Origin: DATMYQ01 sp035560935
GTDB taxonomy: Bacteria > Bacillota > Negativicutes > Sporomusales > Sporomusaceae
Direction: 5' to 3'
Assembly (NCBI GenBank): GCA_035560935.1
Contig: DATMYQ010000042.1
Location: 1 to 18,369, forward strand
DNA: 18,369 nt
Positions 1 through 8,472 of the stretch are shown one piece after another. A model generated the notes under the pieces. The model saw only the letters and a program-made list of their open reading frames with translations. It was not told where the DNA came from and did not search any database. The translations under genes were made by a program, and so were the position numbers. Numbering within the stretch: the stretch's first letter is position 1; each line of letters opens with the position of its first letter.

Positions 1-2
1 GT

Positions 3-1310
3 ATTATTCCTTACTATAAAATAACCACAATCCGGAGTTAGATCGTAATAGTGAAGCGCCGGAAGTTTGTCACTATAAATATAGTTATTTTCAATAACGA
101 TGTTTTTGCAGGTCGGATTTAGGGAATTAAGAATCCGGTTATTTTCCACAACATAAACTTTCTCAACATTTTCATGAAAATCCAGTGAAGCCTGGCCTGA
201 CTGACTGTAACTGTCAATTGTATTACCGGCTAACACAATATACCTGCATGGTTCCCAACCTCCATGCGCTATCCCATGTCGACCACCCTTAGCTTGATTG
301 CCTTTGAGCAGCATTTGTTGGCATGATGCGATTGAAATACCATACCGGGAATTGTGCGTATCACTATCAGACCAGTACGAGTCGGCATAATTATTAAGCA
401 CCAAACCGCCATAAACGTAATTAATATAGAAACAACGTTCGCGAGCGCCTTCAATTTTGCAATTCGCAACTACAACATCCCTGGAATAGCTTATTTTTAA
501 TCCGGCCTGAAAAGAATCCCGTTGAATCTCGATGTTTCTTACTTCAACCTTGGGAGTATTCAGTTTATATATTTTGGTTTGCAAGGCACTATAACTGTCT
601 TGCAACGGACTTTTTAATTTCACCGTATCGCCTTCGACCTTCTCAACCTCCACCATTTCGCCCTTAATGTAATCCGGACGGTTCGGATTGAACATTTCTT
701 TTGAAGAAATCAGCAGAATGTCTCCTGCCTTGCAAAGAATATTGCTTTGCAGAGAATGCCCACCACGGGCAGTGATGTCCGCCAACAACGACGATGCACT
801 TCCTTTTTCACCGCCAATGTCAAGCAGATACATGCTGCTGGATTTGCTACCGTCAATGACTGTACCCGGTTCACCCAGCAAAGCGATTGTATCGCCGCGC
901 TTTCCCTTGACAGCAATATTTTTATCCACTTTGTAGACACCTTTCGGCAAGTACACCTTATAAACACGGTTTTCCTTTTCACTCAGTCGAATCGCCTCTT
1001 GAACTGTTTCCTGAATAGCTGCACTATCATCGGCGTTCCCATCGCCTTGCGCCCCATGCTCCTTTACGTTGATCACCTGATACGGTTGTTGACTGCCGGG
1101 GTCAGTTCCTTTTGCCAGCAACTCCTGCGCCCATTTTTCAATAACCAGAGCGGTTCCCGATCCGTCGGCTACTTTCGCATGCACAGGTTCCGGATAATAA
1201 TTTTTATTCCCCAAGCCAAATTCATCGCCAATCTCGTTTATAAAATACCAGCCTGCCATTGCGGTGATCACCGCCACAAGACTTAACGCTTTTTTCGAAA
1301 ATCGATGCAC
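3..1310 (-). CDS. Membrane-anchored right-handed beta-helix protein, pectate-lyase superfamily (3' end cut by window edge)
   Basis: Open frame of 436 codons with no stop, running off the left edge, so the C-terminus is missing. The GTG start at 1310 follows AAGGAGG by 7 nt, an excellent ribosome site. Residues 8-24 form a hydrophobic signal anchor or uncleaved signal peptide, so the body should lie outside the cytoplasm. At about residues 78-130 it has the entry signature of Pectate_lyase_3-type beta-helices: VINVKEHGAQGDGNADD, then a helix, then VYLPKGVYKV. From about 255 onward there are repeated N/V-rich rungs (VEVRNIEI, VVVANCKI, LVLNNYA, MLLKGNQA, YIVLAGNTI, VYVVENNRI, IVIENNYI). The same fold serves lyases, hydrolases, mannuronan C5-epimerases and tailspikes. 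No DPHD motif of mannuronan epimerases is visible. It is the last gene seen in the operon, 46 bp after wbpI. A lyase or modifier of the local polysaccharide is inferred, not shown. Confidence 0.85.
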   Translation of the reverse strand, partial: MHRFSKKALSLVAVITAMAGWYFINEIGDEFGLGNKNYYPEPVHAKVADGSGTALVIEKWAQELLAKGTDPGSQQPYQVINVKEHGAQGDGNADDSAAIQETVQEAIRLSEKENRVYKVYLPKGVYKVDKNIAVKGKRGDTIALLGEPGTVIDGSKSSSMYLLDIGGEKGSASSLLADITARGGHSLQSNILCKAGDILLISSKEMFNPNRPDYIKGEMVEVEKVEGDTVKLKSPLQDSYSALQTKIYKLNTPKVEVRNIEIQRDSFQAGLKISYSRDVVVANCKIEGARERCFYINYVYGGLVLNNYADSYWSDSDTHNSRYGISIASCQQMLLKGNQAKGGRHGIAHGGWEPCRYIVLAGNTIDSYSQSGQASLDFHENVEKVYVVENNRILNSLNPTCKNIVIENNYIYSDKLPALHYYDLTPDCGYFIVRNN

Positions 1311-1356
1311 GCCAATACCTCCTTACACAACTGACCAACGTTAAATTTTCTCCGAT

Positions 1357-2466
1357 TTATATCACAAGGTCGAGCAGGGATAATACAATTTTTTCTCCTG
1401 CATGCCCATCTCCGTAAAGGGATTTCGCAAATTCCATATTTCTTTCTGATAATTTTTTTTCAATCGCCAGTATTTTTTCATAGTCAGCACCAGCTAATTG
1501 GTTGTAACCATGCCTGACCAGCTCGCTCCATTCTGTTTCATCACGCAGCGTAACGCATGGTTTATTCGAAAAAAACGCTTCTTTCTGAAGGCCGCCGCTG
1601 TCAGTAAAAACTCCATCACAATTTTCAAGCAATATGATCATGTCGAAGTATCCCACTGGATCCAACAGCGTAACATGCTGCAGATTGATATCGTTTTCGC
1701 TAAGAATTTTTTGCGTTCTCGGGTGTATCGGCAAAAGTACCGGCTTAGTTTTTGCAATGGTTTCCAGTGCATTAACAATCGCATGCAAACGCCCGCTATT
1801 GTCTGTATTCTCAGCCCTATGTATCGTCGCCAGATAGAATCCATCTTTCATTTTTCCCATTAAATTACCTATGTTTTCCGTCGGTTTGGCAATCGTTTTG
1901 TAATATAACATGGCATCATACATCACATCACCGACGTTACTAACATGCTGCACAGTTTTGTTCTCCCTTAAATAACCTTCATTCGCCAAATTATTTACCG
2001 CGACATCCGTGGGACAAAATAACCATTTCGATATTCTGTCCGTCAGAATGCGATTGATTTCTTCCGGCATTTTCATATTGTATGAACGCAAACCCGCTTC
2101 AACATGAGCAACAGGGATGTGCAGTTTCACCGCTGCCAAAGCACCGGCCAAAGTTGAATTGGTATCGCCATAAACCAGAACCGCATCCGGTTTTTCGCTC
2201 ATAAGCACTTGTTCGATTTTTTCCAGCATCCTACCGGTTGCCGTTCCATGAGATTGTCCGCCTACACCTAAGTGATAGTCCGGTTGTGGAATGGACATCT
2301 CTTCAAAAAAAACATCGGACATATTCGCATCATAATGCTGGCCGGTGTGCACCAGCACCTCCGCAATTTTTATATTGTTTTTTGCATTTTGAGCTTTGAG
2401 CGCCCGGGAGACAACAGCCGCTTTGACAAACTGAGGTCTAGCTCCGATAATAGTTACTAGTTTCAC
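1357..2466 (-). CDS. wbpI: UDP-sugar 2-epimerase, WbpI-like (non-hydrolysing)
   Basis: Non-hydrolysing UDP-GlcNAc 2-epimerase fold, about 369 aa, cytoplasmic. Family landmarks are the N-terminal MKLVTIIGARPQFVKA, TGQHYD (41-46), HVEAGLRSY (from 121), TIHRAEN (214-220) and SGGLQKEAFFSNKPCVTLR (from 290). The last stretch with its following ETEWSELV resembles the WbpI/CapG branch rather than classical WecB. With WbpA/B/D/E in the same operon the likely substrate is UDP-GlcNAc3NAcA, giving UDP-ManNAc3NAcA; plain UDP-GlcNAc remains possible. Start choice: GGAGGAG lies 9 nt before GTG at 2466, giving the usual MKLVT N-terminus. The ATG at 2475 directly abuts the Shine-Dalgarno sequence and is less likely, and the longer frame from 2526 has no ribosome site and a non-conserved leader. 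It follows the second C5-epimerase gene by 67 bp. Confidence 0.93.
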   Translation of the reverse strand: MKLVTIIGARPQFVKAAVVSRALKAQNAKNNIKIAEVLVHTGQHYDANMSDVFFEEMSIPQPDYHLGVGGQSHGTATGRMLEKIEQVLMSEKPDAVLVYGDTNSTLAGALAAVKLHIPVAHVEAGLRSYNMKMPEEINRILTDRISKWLFCPTDVAVNNLANEGYLRENKTVQHVSNVGDVMYDAMLYYKTIAKPTENIGNLMGKMKDGFYLATIHRAENTDNSGRLHAIVNALETIAKTKPVLLPIHPRTQKILSENDINLQHVTLLDPVGYFDMIILLENCDGVFTDSGGLQKEAFFSNKPCVTLRDETEWSELVRHGYNQLAGADYEKILAIEKKLSERNMEFAKSLYGDGHAGEKIVLSLLDLVI

Positions 2467-2533
2467 TGTAAACATCTCCTCCAAATACAACCTGTCATAT
2501 TTGTGCTGCAAACAGATATTTTTCAAAAAAGCG

Positions 2534-3601
2534 TTATAACGGATATGGAATTCCCTGAAAGTGATTGCGATTTAAAATTCTAAGTACTCTAAAATAATCA
2601 CGTGCGAACAAATATACTATTTTATCTTTGGGTGAATCAAACGCCGTTTCCCAAAAATCTGCATATTGCAGAAAACGATTTTGGTTACTGGTCATGCCGG
2701 CAAGCACTCTCAGCAGTATGGGATGAAGGTTGTGATAGCTGGCACCTGCAGCTCCTGACCAGCTCTGCGCCGGATCGTCATAGTATGACCACGCGGTGCC
2801 CGGCACAGTATACCCGGCAAGCTTTCTCTCCACAGTTGCAACTGAATCTGCCAACATTTCTTCGGTTTCTGCTTTCCGATAAACCCGCCAGTAATCCAAA
2901 AGTCCCATTACCGCATAAATATGTCCATTCAGGATATGTGTCGGCGGTTCCGAAACACATTCATCGAAATACAGATCATCACCGTTTCTGTAAGCAAAAC
3001 CACCCTGGTCGTGAGGCAATTTGTAAGACTCATACATTAAATCCGCCACATTTTTATATTGCTCATTGCCGGTGACCTGGTACATGCGCAGCATCAATGA
3101 CAGCGTCTGCCCTTGGAGTAACCCGGAAATCCATGAGTTCCCAAGAAAAGGGTAATGCCGGTTGAAAAAATCAATAGACAGCAGACCATATTTCAAATTC
3201 TGATTTTCCCGAACTTTCACGCTTCCGGCAAGATAATCTGCATATTTTTTCGCGACAGCCAGATCGTCAGAATCACCGGTTTTCATATACATGGAAATTC
3301 TCTGCAACCCAATCTGCACAAGCTGTGTAGGATGTCGGTGATTTTCCCCGTTCGCAAAATACTCGGGATAACCTTCGGAATCAAACCGGTAATTTTTTAC
3401 TTCGTTAGTGACATAATACGCCCCTAATTTTTGATCCAAACTCATCGTTATTATCGCGTTGGCCCTCCTGCCTCTTACCCAGTCAATATCGGCGCCCAAC
3501 ATGATATAAGAATATACGTAGTATAAAACAAGACAAACCACTCCGCCGGCGACACTCAAGATGTATTTTTTCTTTGTGTTTGACTTTTTTTTTCTACGCA
3601 T
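2534..3601 (-). CDS. Membrane-anchored D-glucuronyl C5-epimerase family protein, copy 2
   Basis: 355 aa. The N-terminus is very basic (MRRKKKSNTKKK) and followed by one membrane span at about 13-35, so the catalytic body should face outward. The body matches the C-terminal domain of D-glucuronyl (heparosan) C5-epimerases: HPTQLVQIGLQRIS, SWISGLLQGQTLSLMLR, the YFDECVSEPPTHILNGH block followed by IYAVMGLLDYW, and FLQYADFWETAFDSPKD. Animal homologues carry W-SG-AQGQ and EEYP-VLNGFMYSLIGLYD at the matching places. Those enzymes invert C5 of D-uronic residues within a polymer. It is about two-thirds or more identical (by eye) to the gene just upstream. GGAGG lies 7 nt before the ATG. The substrate is not known; the operon suggests a (di)acetamido-uronic polymer. 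Whether both copies are active cannot be read from sequence. Confidence 0.85.
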   Translation of the reverse strand: MRRKKKSNTKKKYILSVAGGVVCLVLYYVYSYIMLGADIDWVRGRRANAIITMSLDQKLGAYYVTNEVKNYRFDSEGYPEYFANGENHRHPTQLVQIGLQRISMYMKTGDSDDLAVAKKYADYLAGSVKVRENQNLKYGLLSIDFFNRHYPFLGNSWISGLLQGQTLSLMLRMYQVTGNEQYKNVADLMYESYKLPHDQGGFAYRNGDDLYFDECVSEPPTHILNGHIYAVMGLLDYWRVYRKAETEEMLADSVATVERKLAGYTVPGTAWSYYDDPAQSWSGAAGASYHNLHPILLRVLAGMTSNQNRFLQYADFWETAFDSPKDKIVYLFARDYFRVLRILNRNHFQGIPYPL

Positions 3602-4058
3602 AGGGAATCCTCCGAGAAGTTTTAGCGAAGCATGGTTCGTTGTTGGCGGCAGTCCACAGGCACCGCTTATTTTTGTCAGATTACGGATAGGGAATCCCCT
3701 GAAACTTATTTCGGTTCACAAGCCTAAATACTCGGAAATAGTCGCGGGTAATCAGGTACAGTATCTTATCTTTGGGTGAATCAAACGCTGTTTCCCAAAA
3801 ATCAGCATATTGCAGAAATGGTTTGGGATTTTCCGATACTTGCGAAAGCACTCGCATCAGCCGGGGATGAAGACTCTGGTATCCGACATACGCGGCCCCG
3901 GCCCACGCCGATCCGGGATCGTCATAATATGTCCATGCGGTGCCTGGCACAGTGTATCTCGCAAGATTTCTCTCCACAGTCTCAATAGATTCTTTTAGCA
4001 TGTTTTCAGTTTCCGGCTTCCGATAAACCCGCCAGTAATCCAAAAGTCCCATTACCGC
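2874..4058. repeat. 41 bp identical stretch shared by the two C5-epimerase genes
   Basis: Positions 2874-2914 and 4018-4058 are identical over 41 bp, including all synonymous positions, while neighbouring parts of the two genes differ freely. Another near-identical patch is 2634-2674 against 3777-3817. This marks a tandem duplication with local gene conversion or strong local constraint. Confidence 0.85.
3594..3697. repeat. 17 bp direct repeat flanking the junction of the epimerase copies
   Basis: Positions 3594-3610 (ctacgcatagggaatcc) and 3681-3697 (ttacggatagggaatcc) agree at 15 of 17 bases, 87 bp apart. One copy encodes the C-terminal IPYP-stop of the upstream gene. The other covers the start codon and spacer of the downstream gene. 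It looks like a trace of the duplication junction. Confidence 0.6.
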
Positions 4059-4751
4059 GTAAATATGACCATTTACGATATGCGTTGCCGGTTCCGAAAC
4101 ACATTCGTCAAAGTATAAATCTTTTCCATTTTTAGAAACAAAACCGCCTTGCTCGTGAGGCAATTTATAGGATTCATACATTAGCTCCGCAGTGTTGCGA
4201 TACTGTTCATCGCCGGTTACCTGGTACATTCTCAACATCAGCGACAGCGTCTGGCCCTGCAGCAATCCCGAGATCCAGGTATTTCCCAGGAAAGGGTAAT
4301 GCGAGTTAAAGAAATCAATAGAAACCAATCCATATTTTATATTTTGGAATTCTCGTACTTTTACTATGCTGACGACATAATCTGCATATTTTTTTGCGAT
4401 GTCCAGGTCGCTTTGTTTGCCGTTCATTGTGTATAGCGATATTTGTTGCAACGCAATCTGCACCAGATGAGTGGGATGCCGGTTATTTTTCCCATTCACG
4501 AAATACACCGGATAGCCTTCGGAATCAAACTGATATTGGTTAATTTTATCCGCATTTACGATGTAATAGCCGCCCAGTTTATGATCAAGGCTCATTACAA
4601 CCTGCTCGTTTGACCGGGTGTTTTTTAACGCAGAAATTTTTTGGTTCAAATCCACATAGGAATACAGATAATATAAGTTTAGGCAAATAACCACGCTAAC
4701 CAAAAGGGCTATTCTTTTGCGCCTCCACTCCGGCCACTTGAAGCTAAGCAT
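3681..4751 (-). CDS. Membrane-anchored D-glucuronyl C5-epimerase family protein, copy 1
   Basis: 356 aa from the chosen start. A short basic N-terminus (WRRKR) precedes one membrane span at about 13-33, giving a type II topology with the domain outside the cytoplasm. Family blocks are RHPTHLVQIALQQIS (91-105), WISGLLQGQ (159-167), LYFDECVSEPATHIVNGH (212-229) followed by IYAVMGLLDYW, and FLQYADFWETAFDSPKD (312-328). This is the Glce C-terminal domain of enzymes that epimerise D-GlcA to L-IdoA within heparosan-type chains. Start choice: AAGGAG is only 1 nt before ATG 4757 but 7 nt before ATG 4751, so 4751 is preferred. It lies 29 bp downstream of wzy, which fits action on the newly polymerised chain. 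The tandem paralogue follows 79 bp later. Substrate and activity are inferred from family and context. Confidence 0.86.
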   Translation of the reverse strand: MLSFKWPEWRRKRIALLVSVVICLNLYYLYSYVDLNQKISALKNTRSNEQVVMSLDHKLGGYYIVNADKINQYQFDSEGYPVYFVNGKNNRHPTHLVQIALQQISLYTMNGKQSDLDIAKKYADYVVSIVKVREFQNIKYGLVSIDFFNSHYPFLGNTWISGLLQGQTLSLMLRMYQVTGDEQYRNTAELMYESYKLPHEQGGFVSKNGKDLYFDECVSEPATHIVNGHIYAVMGLLDYWRVYRKPETENMLKESIETVERNLARYTVPGTAWTYYDDPGSAWAGAAYVGYQSLHPRLMRVLSQVSENPKPFLQYADFWETAFDSPKDKILYLITRDYFRVFRLVNRNKFQGIPYP

Positions 4752-4780
4752 ACGCATTCTCCTTCATCTTTGCACCCTTT

Positions 4781-5968
4781 TTACGCCGTTTCCGCCTTTA
4801 ATATTTCCTGACGCTGAATTCCATAGAGCAAGAGTAAAACCAGCCAGAGATACTTCATATACAGCATATCCAAAAACATGCCGCTTATAGCTATTCCCAC
4901 TAACGCGGACCATAAAACAATCCGTTCATTGTCGCAAAAATCACTGTAGCGCTGTATAAGACAATATATAGAGCCTATAAAGAGCGCCAGCCCGATGATC
5001 CCCACCTCGCTTGTCATTCCGATAATCGTGTTATGCGGAGCCCTGTGAACGCCCACAGCAAATCCGGTTGACGTCTGTAATGCAGACAAGGTATAAAGCT
5101 CATTAAAGTTCGCCAGCCCACCGCCAATGAACCAATTTTCTTCCAGAACTTTCAGTCCGACTTTCCAAATGTCAACTCTTCCTGCGCCCCCTGAATTCAA
5201 GGCCATTTCGCCGGAAAATCGCGAGGTTGGGTCTTGCCAGAGCAACAGCAGTATGCAAACAAACGTAACTGTCAACCCAATCACCCAAACATATCTTTGG
5301 GTAAATACGAAGTACGCCAAAACCAGAATGAACAGCCCTAAAAACCCTCCTCGTGACCCAGTCATTACAATTGCTCCAACAATCATTCCCAGCGTTGCGA
5401 AGTATACAAGCCGCGTTGCGATTGATTTTCCGCTATTTTCAAACACTCCGGACAGACCGATTGCAACGGCAAGCAGCAAGCAGCCACTCAGATGATTTGG
5501 ATCTGTACCGCTTAAACTAATTCTGTTGACTTGCTCATGAAAAGCTTCTCCCAACGTTAATATATAGAGCGCCAAAGCGCTGCCACTATAATAGGTGGCC
5601 TGGATCAGCACCTTAATTTCTCTCTCATTAAATCCCCTAAATCCCGCCAAAATTGTAAAGAACACCAGCATAAATACGGATAGCAGTCTTTCCATTGCTG
5701 CATTTTCATCCACAGACCACCATACCGTTGCACAACACCAAAGGAAAAATGTCACTAGCAAAAGTTCCGCCTTGCCAACAACGATTATTTGCCTGTTTAC
5801 CATTATGGAAATGGCCGCTAAAACTGCAACTCCAATGGCCAGTAATTTGGCCACCGTACCAAAAGATTCAAGAACAGAAATACTTTCGATATGGATAAAA
5901 AATATATAAACTACCAAACACCATATATACAAAGAGACACCCTTATCCTGATTAAGCAAGTTCTGCAC
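4781..5968 (-). CDS. wzy: O-antigen polymerase/ligase family membrane protein (Wzy)
   Basis: 395 aa, about ten to twelve hydrophobic segments. It belongs to the Wzy/WaaL family, which joins lipid-linked repeat units on the outer face of the inner membrane. The Wzy_C signature is present: MTGSRGGFLGLFILVLAYF in the middle, then a loop with WKVGLKVLEENWFIGGG, and HRAPHNTIIGMTSEVGIIGL further on, holding the conserved His-Asn of the family. Starts at GTG 5968, 7 nt after GGAGG. It follows the flippase by 88 bp and precedes the C5-epimerase pair by 29 bp. A ligase role cannot be excluded from sequence, but next to a flippase, a Wzz and a Wza homologue, the polymerase role is much more likely. Confidence 0.88.
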   Translation of the reverse strand: MQNLLNQDKGVSLYIWCLVVYIFFIHIESISVLESFGTVAKLLAIGVAVLAAISIMVNRQIIVVGKAELLLVTFFLWCCATVWWSVDENAAMERLLSVFMLVFFTILAGFRGFNEREIKVLIQATYYSGSALALYILTLGEAFHEQVNRISLSGTDPNHLSGCLLLAVAIGLSGVFENSGKSIATRLVYFATLGMIVGAIVMTGSRGGFLGLFILVLAYFVFTQRYVWVIGLTVTFVCILLLLWQDPTSRFSGEMALNSGGAGRVDIWKVGLKVLEENWFIGGGLANFNELYTLSALQTSTGFAVGVHRAPHNTIIGMTSEVGIIGLALFIGSIYCLIQRYSDFCDNERIVLWSALVGIAISGMFLDMLYMKYLWLVLLLLYGIQRQEILKAETA

Positions 5969-6056
5969 GTCTACACCTCCCTAACAGCAAACTTCATCCG
6001 ATCCGATCGGCCAATCAAGTCATGGCGGAAACAAACCGTAGTCTTTCTGAGTATTT

Positions 6057-7355
6057 TCAAGGCTGACAAGGCGTTAACTCCTCTTTGGCGATGCCAAATA
6101 CGGCAAAAATAAGGTATATATAAAGTATTGTTCCTGCAATCGACATCAGTAAAAAAGAAACAAAGTAACTCTGAAAACAGTAGTATCCTGCCAGCAGCGC
6201 CGAAACTTGCGTAGCAAAAAAAACCATGTTGTAGCGAATTTCAAAACCCAGCTTTCGTTTGATAATAATGATCGTGCTCTGAATGGAAAACACAAAGCGA
6301 ATCGCATAAAAGAGTGCCATTATCCGGACTATCTCTCCGACCATTGTCCATTTTTCTCCAAATATAAAAGGGAAAACGTTTGTACTGAATATCGCCAATA
6401 ATACCATGGGAGGAATGATTAATATTGATAAGAGCTTCGTCGTTCGGGATACTAACGCAAACAACTGTCCATTTCGTTCCGCAATCGTGAATTTTTGAAA
6501 TAGAACTTCCGCAATCGAGCTTCCAATAAACGCCATCGGTGTTTTTACTATTCGCAACGTAAGTACATATGCGCCTAAAATAGCCACGCCAAACATTGAA
6601 CCAATCAGGAAATTTGGTGTTTCGTTTGATAGGGTGTTCATAAACGCACCTATTGAGCTTTTTTGGGGAAAATCCTTATATTTCACCGCCTGAGACATCA
6701 TCTCTTTTATTGACACTGACCGCATAATTTCTTTATCATTGAGCCACACATTTCTCACCAAGCACACGTTGGCGCAAAAAGGTCCAATAATACACGCGGA
6801 CAACAATCCCAAAATTCCATACCCCATTAATCCCAGGCCAATATTCATTACTGTCGTGATTAATGCTCCACCCATTCGTGAGACAGCCAAATTTTTATAC
6901 CGTTTATGTCGTGTCATCCAATAATTTAAAGCCTGCGATACCCCATTCAATAAAATTACCGGGGAAACCACATATAACCAGATTGCCGGCAGCTGTTTAC
7001 CGAATAAGTCATTGATGATGTCACCGAACAGCATAATAATGGTCGCACTGACTAAAAAAAATCCCAACGCTATTGCTACCGATAACCCACAGACATTAAT
7101 TGCGTCTTCTTCTTTTTCCGGCAGCATTATGGCGAGTTCATATCTGCCATTTGCAATTATTGACAACACCGTAGCAATGGACATCCCCATTGCCACCGCA
7201 CCATATTCAAAAGGAGAATATATTCTTGTAAGAATCGGTGCGGACAAAACGGCAATAATCTGCGCAGTACTTGTGCTGGCAACTAACGTGAGAATGTTGC
7301 TTACAAATGGTCTGTTAACCAAAAAATCGATTATCACTTGCTTATTTATTTTCAT
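6057..7355 (-). CDS. wzx: Polysaccharide flippase (Wzx-type, MOP superfamily)
   Basis: 432 aa integral membrane protein with about twelve to fourteen hydrophobic segments. The N-terminal region has the Polysacc_synt signature (APILTRIYSPFEYGAVAMG, followed by an RYELAIMLP block) seen in O-antigen and capsule flippases. It would move undecaprenyl-linked repeat units across the inner membrane. The ATG at 7355 follows GAGG by 5 nt, and the TGA stop of the upstream aminotransferase overlaps this ribosome site (7 bp gap), so translation is probably coupled. This gene and wzy look more AT-rich than the sugar-biosynthesis genes, as is usual for serotype-specific wzx/wzy genes; I judged this by eye. 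Confidence 0.92.
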   Translation of the reverse strand: MKINKQVIIDFLVNRPFVSNILTLVASTSTAQIIAVLSAPILTRIYSPFEYGAVAMGMSIATVLSIIANGRYELAIMLPEKEEDAINVCGLSVAIALGFFLVSATIIMLFGDIINDLFGKQLPAIWLYVVSPVILLNGVSQALNYWMTRHKRYKNLAVSRMGGALITTVMNIGLGLMGYGILGLLSACIIGPFCANVCLVRNVWLNDKEIMRSVSIKEMMSQAVKYKDFPQKSSIGAFMNTLSNETPNFLIGSMFGVAILGAYVLTLRIVKTPMAFIGSSIAEVLFQKFTIAERNGQLFALVSRTTKLLSILIIPPMVLLAIFSTNVFPFIFGEKWTMVGEIVRIMALFYAIRFVFSIQSTIIIIKRKLGFEIRYNMVFFATQVSALLAGYYCFQSYFVSFLLMSIAGTILYIYLIFAVFGIAKEELTPCQP

Positions 7356-7362
7356 CGAAGCC

Positions 7363-8460
7363 TCAACTATTGGCTAATTTAATAGTCTCATTCACAATTG
7401 CAGTCTGATCACCGGAAGTCAGGTACGGCCCCATCGGCAAACTCATCACGTTTTTTGCCGCAGCTTCCGCAAAGGGAAAACAACCTTCGCCCTGTTCCAA
7501 GTATTTAAAAACCGGCTGAAGATTTAACGGAATGGGATAATGAACCGCTGTCGGAACACCGGCTTCATGAAGTTGTTTTTGCAGGCTTTCTCGCTTCTCA
7601 ACCTGAACCGTATATTGCGCATATACACTTGTATTGTGCGGCTCGATATACGGAGTTTTCACTTTATCACTAAATAAATCCGCATACCGTTGACCGATCT
7701 GCGCTCTTAACTCCACTTCATCATCAAAAACTTCTAATTTGGCCAGCAAAACCGCCGCCTGCAGAGTATCCAGGCGCCCATTGAGTCCAATCATCGGGTG
7801 ATGATAACGCCGATCCTGACCATGCAGACGAATTTGCATCATTTTTTCCGCCAGTTCATCATCATTTGTAAAGCAAGCGCCGCCATCGCCGTAACACCCC
7901 AGCGGTTTTGAGGGAAAGAAGCTGGTACAGCCAATCGTTGACAGCCCGCAGGATTTCCTTCCTTTATATGTAGCACCGAAACTTTGTGCGGCGTCTTCAA
8001 TAACCGGCAAATGATGTTTCCCGGCAATTTCGTTGATGGCATCCATATCCGCACATTGTCCATACAGGCTGACCGGCATAATCGCTTTCGTTTTGGAAGT
8101 GATCGCCGCCTCCAGCAGTTGCGGATTCAGGTTGTAGGTCCGGGCATCAATGTCAACAAATACCGGTTTTGCTCCCAACAGCGCGATCATCTCCGCGTTG
8201 GCAATAAAAGTAAATGGCGTTGTGATCACTTCATCCCCGGCCCTGACCCCCAACGCCATCATGGCAATGAGCAGCGCGTCCGTACCATTAGCCACGGTCG
8301 CACAATGCTTCACGCCAACATATTGAGCCAACTTCCCCTCTGCCTCGAATACCTCCGGACCCATAATATATTGTCCATGATCCAAAACCTTCTGCAGCCG
8401 CTGGTTTAAGTCTTCTTTAATTCGATCTTGCTGCGCTTTTAAATCAATAAATGGAATCAT
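7363..8460 (-). CDS. wbpE: PLP-dependent sugar aminotransferase, DegT/DnrJ/EryC1/StrS family (WbpE-like)
   Basis: 365 aa, full length for the family and cytoplasmic. Family marks are MIPFIDLKAQ at the N-terminus, GTDALLIAM (59-67), the EDAAQSFGA block with Asp156 contacting the pyridine nitrogen of PLP, and FFPSKPLGCYGDGGA with Lys185 as the Schiff-base lysine. That last motif is characteristic of the WbpE branch. In the Wbp pathway it puts an amino group on C3 of UDP-3-keto-GlcNAcA, giving UDP-GlcNAc3NA, with glutamate as donor. It lies 12 bp after the acetyltransferase, with AAGGGGCGG as ribosome site, and directly before the flippase. The exact substrate is inferred from its partners in the operon. 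Confidence 0.93.
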   Translation of the reverse strand: MIPFIDLKAQQDRIKEDLNQRLQKVLDHGQYIMGPEVFEAEGKLAQYVGVKHCATVANGTDALLIAMMALGVRAGDEVITTPFTFIANAEMIALLGAKPVFVDIDARTYNLNPQLLEAAITSKTKAIMPVSLYGQCADMDAINEIAGKHHLPVIEDAAQSFGATYKGRKSCGLSTIGCTSFFPSKPLGCYGDGGACFTNDDELAEKMMQIRLHGQDRRYHHPMIGLNGRLDTLQAAVLLAKLEVFDDEVELRAQIGQRYADLFSDKVKTPYIEPHNTSVYAQYTVQVEKRESLQKQLHEAGVPTAVHYPIPLNLQPVFKYLEQGEGCFPFAEAAAKNVMSLPMGPYLTSGDQTAIVNETIKLANS

Positions 8461-8472
8461 TGTATCCGCCCC

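Noticed and set aside
747..1286. 179-codon open frame on the plus strand
   Set aside because: It is antisense to the beta-helix gene, whose minus-strand frame is open for 436 codons with a perfect ribosome site and family motifs.
3..1310. Beta-helix gene as a frameshifted pseudogene, since only short frames appear in standard ATG-to-stop scanning
   Set aside because: Reading codon by codon from GTG 1310 gives 436 uninterrupted codons to the edge; it was missed only because it has no stop inside the window.
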